Assembly: GCA_963575645.1 (NCBI GenBank)
Contig: OY754468.1
Span: 48,433,665-48,497,664 of the forward strand
Direction: 5' to 3'
Length of the DNA: 64,000 nt
DNA from: Xanthostigma xanthostigma
Taxonomy: Eukaryota; Arthropoda; Insecta; Raphidioptera; Raphidiidae
Positions 1-10,849 of the stretch are shown in pieces; the stretch's first letter is position 1, and each line of letters opens with the position of its first letter. Below the pieces are notes generated by a model. That model ran no database searches, had not been told where the DNA came from, and saw only the letters and a list, made by a program, of their open reading frames with translations. Position numbers and translations under genes: made by a program.

Positions 1-201
1 TACGCAAAAAAATAATTATTTTATTATATAAAAAAATCGTCCAATCGATCCATGATTGAATACCCCGTCGCGACGTATCGTCCTCGGATATATACTATAT
101 ATTATACCTATATAAGCAAAAACGAAAATGTTTAGTGGCTCTCTAAAAACTGGGAAATTTTGTAAATTGTAACTTTTGGCTCAAAAGGTTGCCGACCCCT
201 G
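1..201 (-). mobile_element. truncated hAT-type MITE, left window edge
   Basis: This is the same family as the complete copy at 4177-4499. The shared A/T-rich interior is followed by the terminal sequence GGTTGCCGACCCCTG at about 187-201. The other end lies before the window. No target duplication can be checked here. Confidence 0.7.
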
Positions 202-1040
202 GTATAGGCATGTGTAATTTTGATGACAATACAATGTTGTGATCTCTTGAATATAGCAAGTTAAAAAATGGAAATATAATATCCAAGTGGTGGGAGAGAC
301 GATATTGATGGTGGGAGAGACGGTATTGATGGTGGGAGAATGTGTTTCCAGTCATTTAAAATTCAAAATAATATAATATATAGTAAGCCACGTTGGTACT
401 AAAAAATTGTTTCCCCTCGAGACAGGTAATATGATTACTTAGTGAGGGGGAAAATATTTCAAAATTTATATTGTACTGATTTATATTGTATTGAAAACAA
501 AAGAAATAAAAAAAAATAAAATTTATACCTACCGACTAAAAAGAAAATAAAAACGTGGGATACATACATTTCATTTATTTATCGAGTGCCCCACACTTTT
601 AAACGTTATAGAATAGAAAGAAATGTATTTTCTTATTTTTAGTGTGATTTAGTGTTTTTTAGATTTTTTGAAACAATACAATCGTACTAAAAAAATAAAA
701 TAAATTTCATTCTCTTCTATTACGTTTGAAAGCATGGGGCACTCGATGAATTAAATGCAGTATATGTGTCCCACGTTTCTAAACGATATGTGAGCGTATT
801 TAAAAAAAATAATAATTGACACTAATTTTTTTTATCTATTTTCCAAGTCTTCTGTAAAAATGAGTTTGTTACTCATTTCATGTTTATCTATTTAAATGTG
901 TGATTCGTGGTAAACTCCTCAACTGTGAGGAAAACTTTTGCGTTTGAACTTTGATACTTTAGTACTTTTATAAATTAAACTACATAATCAAATTAGTTGT
1001 GTGGGTAAACAAAAAGGTTTGAGTACCGAGTTATATTCGC
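202..1040. other. AT-rich non-coding, no gene seen
   Basis: The stretch holds a short GGTGGGAGAGACGATATTGAT-type direct repeat near 290-340 and otherwise A/T-rich sequence. No coding exon with a conserved protein was found. It lies upstream of the first visible TPST exon and may be intron of that gene. Confidence 0.5.
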
Positions 1041-1049
1041 GGTTTGTAT

Positions 1050-1985
1050 CGCTTCACACTTCGCAGTGCAGTTAGAAATGCAAATATTTTATGTAATCTG
1101 TGTCGTTTTTATCCACACATTACTTGTATAATAATAAACTGTACTATGTCCAACTGGTCAAAAAAATTCCAGCCAATTCCAACTTCAAAAGTGTTGACAT
1201 TTGATTATAATAAAGAAAATAAAATATCTGATATCGCGTGAGGTGACGCGGGTAATGGCTAGTATTCAATATGATATTTGCTATTCGTTGTCATGGTTAC
1301 CTACATAATATGTTCCACGTCATGTAAAAATTAATCAAAGCATGCCTAACTAGTTTATTTCTGACAGATCCATAAAGCAAAAGAACGTGCGGCTGATTTT
1401 TTTTATTTTCAAAATATTTCCGAAACTATAAAGTTTAGAAAAAAAATTGTTTAACGAAACTTTCTTGAAAAAATAAACAGAATAATAAGTCGTTATGAAA
1501 AGTATGCCATTATTATATAAAAAACACCGTTATAGCATATATCTCTTCTGCGCATGCGCCGATTTTCCCCAAAAACAATAGGGCTCTTCAAATTTGCATA
1601 CCAAACATCCTCCTAAAATTTGGTTTCAATCCACTCATCCGTTTGACCTGTATCGTGTTCACAGACTAACAGACGCACAGAGTTTTTCCAAATAAAAAAT
1701 TGGTTGTCTGTAAAGTCGGTTTACGGACGATAGTTTTACGTGATAACGTATTCCGCTCGAATATATTTAATAATCACGCACAGGATCAGGCGGAACGTTA
1801 GGAACGTTACACTTTTTCGTGCATGCAGCCGGTGTTTCATCAATTTATAAGATTGGTGATTCATCAATTTATAAGACGTTATCACGTCAAAAATATATTT
1901 TTTGGATTCGGTGGACCTCAAAACGGAAAGATATTGTAAAATTTTTGAAAAGTGTTGTGGGTTGGAATGGTAAAAATCCGTCATC
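1050..1985 (+). repeat. dispersed repeat R1, interrupted copy
   Basis: It matches the reverse complement of 45245-45965 over most of its length. Shared segments include CGGGTAATGGCTAGTATTC and the CTGCGCATGCGCCGA block near 1549. A T-run MITE (1694-1893) interrupts it. On either side of the MITE the text rejoins into the uninterrupted order seen in the 45 kb copy (TTTTTCCAAA then TTTTTTGGATTCGG). The 65-codon reading frame inside shows no similarity to a known protein and is treated as chance. Confidence 0.75.
1694..1893 (-). mobile_element. T-run MITE, copy 1 (nested in R1)
   Basis: Shared family ends are AATTGGTTGTCTGTAAAG on one side and ACGTTATCACGTCAAAAA on the other. The core carries the inverted 12-mers ACGTGATAACGT and ACGTTATCACGT. 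It lies in an A/T run of repeat R1, and the 45 kb copy of R1 serves as the empty site. Confidence 0.8.
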
Positions 1986-4031
1986 TGGCAACCCTGGCGA
2001 GCCCTGCCTTAAAGCTTCACCAAGTCTATATCCGGCACCTTCTATAATATGTGTTTGTACACAATATTCTGTATATTAAAATTAAACTCTATAATAGCCA
2101 TCTATAGCATTCTCTCGGTACTTGTGTAGGCTGCATTACACATGCGTTATTATACACGATGTAACTTAGGTACATGTATATTATATGAATATTAATACGG
2201 TGGCTTAAAGGCTTTTAGTCCGGCGTAACTACAGCCATGTGCCAGCGATTCACAACAAGTTATTGCGAACTCTACACTTTGTTAATTTACAAATACACGA
2301 CTCTTGTCGCTTGAAGTGAAACTTCTTTACCCACTTTAGAGCGAGTTTGAGTCCTGCGATTGAAAACGTAACGAAACGCTGCATCGCCCGGCGCCCCCTT
2401 TACTACCGCATGGATAATAGAGTTTAAAAATATTTTTACCATGACTATCGCCTTTTTTTGATAAATAACCAATCAAATTAATAATTAATAAATACCTCAC
2501 ACACGGGGGCTATAGGAAAGTATCTTTGCGATCTTTGCGCCATCTCGTGTTTGATTTTTTAAAATCTGGTTCACTCAAATCTGTCATGGAAACTAGCTTT
2601 ATTCTTAACCATAAAAAAATATTTACGCACAATGTCAGTAAAAAAACTAACATTAATGATATACATTTTTTATTTCATAATTTTTTAAATCTTATTTTTG
2701 TTAACAAAATAACAATTATGATATTTTTCATGTATTTAATAATGTTTACAGACGTAAAATAAAATTTAATTACCCTTGACAACGTACTGCTGCAGTCGAT
2801 TTTTTTCCTCTCTAATTCATAAGAAAATCCAAGAAAACGGTGGAATTGTAATTCTGGATTTTTAGTTGGTGTATCTTTATAATCAACAACACAGCACTTC
2901 CGATTTGATAGATTTTTACCCATTTTATTCAACAATTAATCCTTATTAAAATGCACGTATAACATAATATAACACTCAGGTTTTGGCTGAACCAGAATTA
3001 AAAAAAAAAACACGAGTTTTTAATATCAATTATTATCGTTAACATGGGTGAGTGTTGCCAATTTTTTGGATGAATTGTGAAAATTTTTGGGTGAATTTTG
3101 ACCATTTTTTTACGAATTTTGACGATTTTTTGGAAGAATTTTGACTACATTTGCGATGAGTTTTGATAATTTTTTGAGCGAATTTTAGCAGATATTAAGA
3201 TGAATTTTGACAATTTTTTTAATTATTTTATAATATTATTTTTCTTTTGTCAGGTCACCAATTTTGAACTCTGATTTTGATAATATTTAAAATTACTTTT
3301 AAACCCCAATTTAAAGATTTTTAATCTAACAAAAAATGGGATTTCATTAAGCCCTAGGCCCCAAAAAACCTAGATGTTCATACATTCTTAATTCAATTTG
3401 ATGTAAATAATGTCGAACATCCATAATCTACCATAAATAAGTGAACAACCAACCTCGTTTGTGTTTTGGAAGCAGGCTGTATTTATATGATTCGATTTGA
3501 TTCCAAAGTCGGGGATAGCAAACAGCTTTTCACTGTCTGTTAGCTTTTCTCAGTGAAGCGTGAAGGTTTGATTGGATTGTCAATACCTATCGCAGTAATT
3601 GGGAAAGAAAGAAGAAAGCTGCTCTGTCTTCACTATGTAATTCACCAAGGATTTACTTTACGCAAATATGAAAAGAATAATCTCCGATATTCCGCTTGAA
3701 ATGGCATTATATACAAAGTACATCAATCAAGAAGAAAAAAAATTACCAGCTTATAAATTCAAATATGCTGTTCAAATAAAAGAAAAATTGTATTATCTTA
3801 TATACGAAAGAAAAATATAAAAATAATACTCGAACGATTATTTATAGCAGTTTTTCAATTTCAAATCGACAGCTGATGTTAATTTATTTTCAACCAGAAT
3901 AGCTGAACGAGTTTTTCATTTTTATTGGAAAGTCTAACATCGATTTATTTGCAATTTATTGTATTCACAATATCGAGAAATAATTAAAAATTGGAAGAGA
4001 TGATACATTCTTGCTTTTTTTTTGCTTTCAG
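1986..4031. other. non-coding, probably TPST intron
   Basis: No exon with recognisable protein was found. A 50-codon lysine- and tyrosine-rich frame at 3668-3820 (MKRIISDIP start) was noted but has no support. A degenerate minisatellite at 3056-3216 is listed separately. Confidence 0.4.
3056..3216. repeat. degenerate minisatellite, ~30 bp unit
   Basis: About five decayed units of the type GAATTTTGACxATTTTTTG follow one another. The units vary in length and sequence, so the array is old. No coding meaning is evident. Confidence 0.6.
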
Positions 4032-4162
4032 AAATTCATCGTCGGTGCAGACAAGAAAATATATGAATACAATCGAAACATGCCTTTGATATTCATTGGG
4101 GGTGTTCCAAGATCTGGGACAACGCTCATGAGGGCCATGTTAGATGCTCATCCGGATGTTAG
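4032..4162 (+). CDS. Tango13: TPST exon A (PAPS 5'-phosphosulfate loop)
   Basis: The acceptor is TTTGCTTTCAG and the donor AG|GTAACA. It encodes [16 protein letters not shown], then [16 protein letters not shown] and ends in LDAHPDV. It ends with two bases of an arginine codon completed by exon B. A hAT MITE starts 14 bp after the donor. Confidence 0.93.
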
Positions 4163-7100
4163 GTAACAGTATAGATCAGGGGTCGGTAACCTGCGGCTCT
4201 TTTGATGTAAAGTTGTGGCTCTCCAGTTCCATACGCAAAAAATAATTATTTTATTATATAAACTCTTAAAAATCGTCCAATCGATCCATGATTGAGTACC
4301 ATGTCTATCTCTCAGCCATTTCCACTCGCGTCTCACCCGCACCGCCCTCGTCGCTACGTGTTGTCCTCGGATATATACATTATATATATGTAAGCAAATA
4401 CTATAATACTGAAACGAAAATTTTTAGTGGATCTTTAAACACTGGGTTTTGTAAATTGTAACTTTTGGCTCTTCCGTCTCAAAAGGTTGCCGACCCCTGG
4501 TATAGATAGATGGATAGATATTTTTATTATGTAATACTGGAAACAGCTGAGAATATGTCAATACAATAGAATAGGTATAACACAATTAGTTTAAAAAGTC
4601 ATTAATTTTATAAAAACATTTTTCAATTAAAAATTTTTTAAGAGACTGTCTGAATCTGTCGTAATTGTTAATATTTTTTTATTTCTGCAGGCAATTTATT
4701 TTATAATTTTGTACAGGTACATAGTGGCCCCCCTTAATAGCCGCGACGCATAAATTTGAAGAATTCTTAATGTTGCAGATGAAATTCACAATCAAGGAAT
4801 GCCAACAAACTAATTCCAAAACATTTATTTAATAATTAATTTAACTATTGGAGAGTTTGGTTTGAATCATTGTATTTTAGACTAGCGGTCCCGCCCGGTT
4901 TCACCCGGGTGCAAAATAACGAATGGGGAAGGGACATGAGTACGCACATTCATCTTAGCTTACCGAGATTAATGTTGTGTTCATAATGATCGGAGTTACC
5001 ATTCAAAAGATTTTGTCGTTAAAAAGCAGTATTTATACTTTTTTAATATAATAAATATTTAAAGGAAAACACTGTAGGAAAATTATTTTTTATAGGTACC
5101 TATAGTTGTAACAGTTTTCAAATGAGCTATTTATTAGATTTATTTAATTTTAATTACTCGTAATAAAATTTTAAAAAATTGAAATGTAAACCTTAGAAGA
5201 AAGCAATGTAGAAAATAAAAATATATTCGCCGACGTAGGGCTTGACCCAAGTCTTACGCTCTACCGACTGAGCTACCCAGGCTTCTGAACGCGACACGCT
5301 AATATTGCAATATTTAGTTAAGGCATTTCACCTGATAATATTTGACGGACGGACTAATTTTGAGATACATCTTGCAACATTTTTCATTGATGTTCCGCTC
5401 CAATTGGTCGTAGCGTGATATTATATAGCCTATAGCCTTCCTCGATAAATGGGCTATCCAAAAAAAAATTTTTTTCAATTCGAACCAGTAGTTTCTGAGA
5501 TTAGCGCGTTCAACCAAACAAACAAACTCTTCAGCTTTTAGATAATTCCTCACTCTGCTGATGGCAAAGTTAATGCATTTTTGTTGTTATACAGGTGCGG
5601 TCAAGAAACGAGAGTAATTCCCCGTTTGCTGATGATTAGTCGTCACTGGGTGGCGTACGAGAAGGAATCGGTGCGTCTGGAACAAGCCGGCATTAGCAGA
5701 GACGTTCTCGATGAAGCCGTTGCATCGTTCTGCCTGGAGATCATAGCGCGTCATGGAGAACCGGCGCCGCGACTTTGTAACAAGGATCCGTTCACTTTGA
5801 ACGTCGGAACTTATTTGCTGGAACTATTTCCACAGTCTAAATTCATATTCATGGTCAGGGATGGACGAGCAACCGTCCATTCGATCATCTCGAGAAAGGT
5901 TCTCAATTTGTAATATAGTGACATTTAAATCTAAGTCGCAGCTAGAAACTAGGAATATGATTTTGGAAGTGAAAACTTCTTTAGCGGCGCTGTACACTTT
6001 TTTTGTAATGGGTAAAAAATGTTAAACTCGCGTCAAATCTGACGCATCAGGCGTCAGGGTAACGTGACCCTGACGAGTTGTTGAGACGGTCTACCGTACT
6101 TGCTTCGGCAGTACATATTATACTAAAATTCACTAGATGTCAGTAGCAATATAAGTTACATGCAGTGCAAAAAATTATAAGCTGTAACAAAACCTTAAGA
6201 GATGTCGCCATGTACTCAGTGACTGGCTGCAGGTAATTTTATAAATGTGTAGTTTTACGAAACCTGGATGCATAGCGACATCTCTGAATGTTGTGTCAAA
6301 GCTTATAGCTTATAATTTTTTGCACTGCATGTAACTTATATTGCTACTAGCGAAATTTAGTTTAAGTACATCTAGGTTTTCACTTCCGCCGGCACTCCCG
6401 GAGTTCAACCCGTCTTTTTTTTTAAGTGAAACTTCGAGGCATGATGACATATTTTGTAATCCCATTCTATAATTGTTAGAGCTGTAAAAGTAACGAGAAA
6501 TTGTGTGCCCGTATGTATTCGTTACTTAAAGAACCACATTACTTTCGTATCGTTACGTTACTCGTTACTTTTCATACGACATACAATCGTGTACTAACAG
6601 CATCAAGCATGTACCATCGCATCGAGGCGCGTCGCATACGTGATACGATATGACTTCATTCGTATAATATTATAACCGCATCAAACGTGTCGAACTGAAA
6701 TGGATGCGAAAGATGCGAGTAACGAAATGAATTTGTAAGTAACGATTCGTTACTTCGAGTCAGACGATGTACCCGTTACTCAGTAACGAATACATACGGT
6801 TTGTTACAGCTCTAATAATTGTAGGTAGACGTCTACTATTTCCGAAAAAAAAAACATTTCAGCAATAAATTAAATTTTAACAGCAAATTATTGTATTTTT
6901 ATCTTTCTATTTTGAATTAAGCGCGAAAACGCTTGTGATGTCACGCCTTAGTGACACCTGACATTAGATGTTGTATTTATGGGCATAGAACTGTGGTTCA
7001 GATGTATTTCTTAGAAAGGTATATAAATTTACTTAATGATATGATTTATATTAAGTATTTTCTTAAAAGTAGGTACTTAGTAATAATAATAGTACGGTTT

Positions 7101-9764
7101 TCTTTAATTGTAAGTTAACTAACCTCAAAAATAACATATGACATAAGTGTTATAAAATATCACAAGAAGTGAATAATCGCAACAAAAATTTAAGCGACAC
7201 GGTGATTATTTAATTCAAGTTTATATTCTCTTTGATTTAAGAAGACGTGACGTCATTTGGTGTTTCAGTCAACAAGGTCGATTGCAGTATTTTGTACTTT
7301 TATTAAAAATCTTATAAATCTCAATGTTTATATTAACACTGGATCATTTTTTAGAATCCTTTCAACATATATTTTTCAATAAATAAAATTATCGACCAAT
7401 TTTTCAGACAATAGATATATTAACAAAAAATATAATTAATACATTAACGTTTCGATCCGGATTTGGATCTTCTTCAGAACGGATCTAAAAATATAAAAAA
7501 ATAATTAATATTTAGTTTCTATTTATTTTTTGTTAATATATTGTCTGAAAAATTGGTCGATAATTTTATTTATTGAAGAGTTCTAATCAGACGTTAATCA
7601 AAGATTTGAACATATATTTTTCCCTAAAACTATTTACTATTTTATTCTTTTATACTGTCATCATGCCTATTGCTTATAAATTTTAAAAATACATTTTTTC
7701 ATAGAAATTAGAGATTGCATTATGCGGGTGAATGAGGAACAGCTGGTGAACAGTCACCTTGAGTACCTATTATACGTTATTAGTTTTGCAAAAACTGATA
7801 ATTCCCGTTTAAATTTTCAGGTCACTATAACCGGTTTCGATTTGAGCGACTATCGTCAGTGCATGGTGACGTGGAATCGAGCCGCTCAAAGGATGTACGC
7901 TCAGTGCGAAGTTTTGGGCGCGCACCGCTGTATGCGGGTGCCGTATGAACAATTGGTGCTGCATCCTCGTGCCTGGATGACCAGGATATTGCGTTTTCTG
8001 GACGTCGCATGGAACGAGAGCGTGTTGCATCACGAAGAGTTCGTCAATAAACCAAACGGAATACTTTTATCGAAGTTAGTTGATCGACTTAAGAGGGTAG
8101 TACAGTGTAGAGGGCAGTGGTGTTGTGCTAATTTTTTTTTTACCGGAACGCGTATATATAATTATATAGACAGGGCCGATCCTGGGTAGGCGGCCGCTCT
8201 GTGCGGTTTCATGTCCCAAATTTAACGACGGGGGGGGGGGGGGGGGGTGAAAAGAGGTAAAAAACTAACTGAAATACATTAACATTATTTTTTTCATTGT
8301 TTGGAATTTTTCTATTTGTTGGCACATTGTTACAAATTTTTTCAATTGTTATGTCGATTTGAGAAAAAAAAAACAAATTACAAAATCCTAAAGTAAGATT
8401 TACATTATTTTTTTCATTGTTTGGAATTCTCGTTATCAGAAATCATCTTTAGTTCCGGAACGCGTTTGTGTCCAAAAAGGAAGTACCGGAACGACGTTCC
8501 GTAGCGTTCCGGCTTGACAACACCACTGGTAGAGGGGTTAAAATGAAGGGTGTTTTTGAAAATTCATTGTGACTTAAATATAAAACTGAGAATTTTCATA
8601 TTAAGTGTTATTGTTAAGCTATGTTTCAGGTACAATTCCTTTTTTGAAAAAAATAATTTGCTCCACTAAGTGGCCCAGTACCGACAATCTTGTAACTTAA
8701 GCAAAAAAGGGATCGCGGAGGGCGGACACTCTAGTTGCTCTTCAACGGCTCTTAAAAAAAAAAAAAAAACGAGTGTGCTTTAGATCACACGACTGAAGTA
8801 AAACTTCTTCCTGCAATAATAATATTATTTTTCACCCGAAAATTCACAAAATTTTAACTTTAAAATGATTTTACAATTTTAGTCACTTTTAACGTAGAAT
8901 ATTTAATGTATTGAACAAAATATTAATTTATAAAATTGTTCAAGAACGAAATGAACAGTCTAATGTAAGAAGAAAGAAATATAAACATAAAGATAATGAA
9001 AACAAAAGTATTGCAATTACTTAGCTCTCGTTGGATTTTAAGCGTAAATCTTTATGAAATATTATTTAAAGTAGGTTTGCAAAACTTTTTTCTGTCACGC
9101 GATAGCGCCAAATAGCGCAAATAAAGTATGTGTCATTCTATTGTTAGTACTGCTTATATTTTCGGCCACCTAATGGCGCCACTAGCCAGTGAAGTATTTG
9201 TCATCCTCTTTCTATCTTCACTAACTTATATCTCCCTCTCAACGTCCGTTCGCCTCGCCCGATCACACTTCCGTAAATCTCTCGTCAGGCATTCCCCAGC
9301 TTACTCCCCAAGTCAAGCGTGCGTAAAGAAGTTTTACTTCAAAAAAATTACTAAAATTCTGCTTACATTATACTTGAATGCCCCCTCTGAAGTGATATTC
9401 AGTTATCTAATCTTTTGTTTTTGTAATCAGGGTAGAAAGATCATCGGATCAAGTGATCAAGCCAGTAAATTTGGAGGCTCTAAGCAAATGGGTCGGCCAA
9501 TTCCCCGAAAGCGTCGTCCACGACATGGCTAAACTGGCGCCAATGCTGCAAGTGTTGGGATACGACCCAAACGCCAATCCGCCCAATTACGGTTCCCCGG
9601 ATTCACAGGTTGTCGACAACACAAGACAAGTTAACGCCGAAAGCGACAAGTGGAAACAGCGCGCCAATCAACTATTGAGAAAAGACGCCACTGCATCCGA
9701 TTATCACGATCAACTTGACAAGATGTTTCTTGGTGACGTCACCGATACACCGGAAGTTGCGTGA
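4032..9764 (+). CDS. Tango13: tyrosylprotein sulfotransferase (TPST), last four coding exons
   Basis: Coding exons are 4032-4162, 5595-5898, 7821-8074 and 9431-9764. All junctions are GT-AG and the reading frame is continuous (340 residues visible). The enzyme transfers sulfate from PAPS to tyrosines of secreted and membrane proteins in the trans-Golgi. Visible motifs are the 5'-phosphosulfate loop PRSGTT (fragment residues 26-31), CGQETR with the glutamate equivalent to the catalytic base Glu99 of human TPST2 (fragment residue 48), CNKDPF, the 3'-phosphate loop [12 protein letters not shown], and [19 protein letters not shown] near the C-terminus. The catalytic region is very close to fly and human TPST. 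The N-terminal cytosolic tail and signal anchor are missing: no hydrophobic exon was found upstream, so that exon most likely precedes the window. The C-terminal tail is short compared with the glutamine-rich Drosophila tail. Confidence 0.95.
4177..4499. mobile_element. hAT-type MITE with 8-bp target duplication
   Basis: Terminal inverted repeats are CAGGGGTCGGTAACC and GGTTGCCGACCCCTG. The 8-bp duplication GTATAGAT lies at 4169-4176 and 4500-4507, the hAT hallmark. It sits in TPST intron 1, 14 bp past the donor. No transposase is present. Confidence 0.92.
4881..5545 (-). repeat. dispersed repeat with tRNA-like segment, copy 1
   Basis: Starts ACTAGCGGTCCCGCCCGG and ends near AACAAACTCTTCAGC. 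The second copy is at 15741-16334. On the minus strand about 5224-5290 reads GGGTAGCTCAGTCGGTAGAGC followed by a degenerate B-box-like GGGTCAAGCCC, so part is tRNA-derived; the anticodon arm is deleted. It lies 50 bp before TPST exon B. Confidence 0.7.
5595..5898 (+). CDS. Tango13: TPST exon B (catalytic Glu, 3'-phosphate loop)
   Basis: The acceptor is GTTGTTATACAG and the donor AAG|GTTCTC. It encodes [11 protein letters not shown] through CNKDPF and [17 protein letters not shown]. Its GC content is clearly above that of the flanking introns. Frame is phase 1 in, phase 0 out. Confidence 0.95.
5967..6437. mobile_element. GAAGTGAAAACTTC-end MITE with nested hairpin
   Basis: Ends are GAAGTGAAAACTTCTTTAG and AAGTGAAACTTC. 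The subterminal GGCACTCCCGGAGTTCAACC block is shared with 36683-36946 and 47638-48208. Inside, 6139-6358 forms an inverted repeat with arms of about 50 bp (GCAATATAAGTTACATGCAG and its complement). Confidence 0.75.
6477..6814. mobile_element. hAT-type MITE with 8-bp duplication
   Basis: Ends are TAGAGCTGTAA and TTACAGCTCTA. The 8-bp duplication ATAATTGT is at 6469-6476 and 6815-6822. The subterminal CGTATGTATTCGTTAC motif is also inverted. It lies in TPST intron 2. Confidence 0.88.
7378..7608 (-). mobile_element. short Penelope-like hairpin element, copy 1
   Basis: This 231-bp element is flanked by a 14-bp duplication, AACATATATTTTTC, at 7364-7377 and 7609-7622. Inverted arms of about 60 bp (ATTATCGACCAATTTTTCAG and complement) surround a hammerhead-like core. 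One end carries a unique 34-bp tail containing TCTAATCAGACGTTAATC, shared by the copies at 48888 and 63360. Long duplications suggest target-primed reverse transcription. The Penelope assignment is inferred from the core motif plus inverted arms. Confidence 0.8.
7449..7477 (-). ncRNA. hammerhead-ribozyme-like core
   Basis: Minus strand reads CTGAAGA, one unpaired A, GATCC, loop AAATCC, GGATC, then GAAAC. This matches the CUGANGA / stem II / GAAA order of hammerhead ribozymes known from Penelope-like elements. Stem III and the cleavage site are not obvious, and the extra base may reduce activity. Confidence 0.45.
7821..8074 (+). CDS. Tango13: TPST exon C
   Basis: The acceptor is TTTAAATTTTCAG and the donor AA|GTTAGT. 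It encodes [15 protein letters not shown], then [12 protein letters not shown], and ends [12 protein letters not shown] then ILLSK. All are strongly conserved in the family. Confidence 0.95.
8110..8530. repeat. CAGTGGTGTTG-end repeat, copy 1
   Basis: Shares the TACAAATTTTTTCAATTG unit and the CCGGAACGACGTTCCG end block with 25681-26140. An 18-base G run is at about 8230-8247. The ends carry GTGGTGTTGT and its complement ACAACACCAC. Confidence 0.7.
8794..9343. repeat. MITE with GAAGTAAAACTTC ends
   Basis: GAAGTAAAACTTCTT at the left and AAGAAGTTTTACTTC at the right are inverted. These ends resemble the family at 5967. The interior has no coding potential. It fills most of TPST intron 3, followed by a fragment (9345-9385, CTAAAATTCTGCTTAC) shared with 28.1 and 30.8 kb. 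Confidence 0.6.
9431..9764 (+). CDS. Tango13: TPST last exon
   Basis: The acceptor is TTTTTGTAATCAG. It encodes [20 protein letters not shown], then [13 protein letters not shown] and a variable charged tail ending TDTPEVA, with a TGA stop at 9762-9764. A long foldback repeat begins about 95 bp after the stop. Confidence 0.95.
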
Positions 9765-9857
9765 TGCTGACTTTCCGGCGGCTGCGCTGTTATAAAAAAA
9801 CTTTCGACTATTTTTACAGCAGCCAGGCATTTCTGAAATCAATTGAATTCGCAACCC

Positions 9858-10579
9858 AAAGGAATGGTGAGACCTCTGGTGAGAAATGCGCCGAACTGTC
9901 CTAAGAGGGGTTTTTGACAGATGAACATTGATTTAGAAAAGCATGATGGAGGCTAGCCTCCATCATGTTCATCATCAATGTTCACCTTATGCCTCCATAG
10001 TTTACCTGTCAAAAACATAGATATATATTTAATAGATTGCGGATACACTAGCGCCTCCTGTACCTTTTAGAAGCCATTTTGTACGTGGAAAACGCCGTAA
10101 AAAGCGCGCGAGATTCAAAAATATTAATTATTTTATAATATGATTTTATTGAGAAAAACGACAAAACTCACAGTAATGTAAAGCTTAGAACATTTTACAT
10201 TGTCAATTGGCATCAAGGTTGACAAGCATTGATGCCAATCTGACAATGTAAAATGTTCTAAGCTTTTATGTTTAGTTTCGTAATTTTTTAAACGTTTCAA
10301 TATAAAAATAGGTTTTGGAACGAAATATTACTGTTTACTGCGAGTTTTATTGTTTTTCCATTAACATCATATTATAGAATGTTTAATCTTTTTGAATCCC
10401 GCGCGCTTTTTACGGCGTTTTCCACGTATAAAATGGCTTGCAGATGGCTTCTAATTGGAACCATTCCTCACAATGCTCAAGGGTAGGCATCCGCTATCTA
10501 TTAATATATATCTATGGTCAAAAACCCCCCTTAGGACAGTTCAGTACATTTCTCACCAGAGGTCTCACCATTTCTTTGG
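9858..10579. repeat. nested foldback at the TPST 3' end
   Basis: The outer arms (9858-9922 and 10514-10579, GGTGAGACCTCTGGTGAGAA and complement) enclose an inner palindrome at 10018-10515. The inner arms include GGAAAACGCCGTAAAAAGCG and a central ACATTTTACATTGTCA pair. The inner element recurs at 21845-22440. A perfect 26-bp palindrome centred on GGCTAGCC lies near 9942-9967. The TPST 3'UTR probably runs into this structure. Confidence 0.8.
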
Positions 10580-10768
10580 GCTCCGAATAGTTAGGCATGG
10601 AAAGTCGGTGGTTTTTTTTTTTTTTTTTTGTAAATAATCAATACGATTTTTTAAAAATAAGGAAACTGTTGTTTATTACTTTATAATAATAAATGTTTAT
10701 AATTCTTTTCCACAAAACCATTTTCAACAATGAATTAGCTTTCATACAACTATGTTGCCATTGGGAAT

Positions 10769-10849
10769 GAAACCGTCACCCGCATGCGCAGTAGGTAAAA
10801 CGAAGCTTTAGAACACGTTTTAGCTACTGCGCATGCGGGTGACGGTTTC
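10769..10849. repeat. hairpin with paired NRF-1-like sites
   Basis: GAAACCGTCACCCGCATGCG continuing CAGTAG (10769-10794) is repeated inverted at 10824-10849, with a 29-bp loop. Each arm contains CGCATGCGCAGTA, close to the NRF-1 consensus GCGCATGCGC. Confidence 0.7.

Noticed and set aside
3668-3820. 50-codon frame as the missing N-terminal exon of TPST
   Set aside because: It has no hydrophobic signal-anchor segment, ends in its own stop before the intron and shows no similarity to TPST N-termini.
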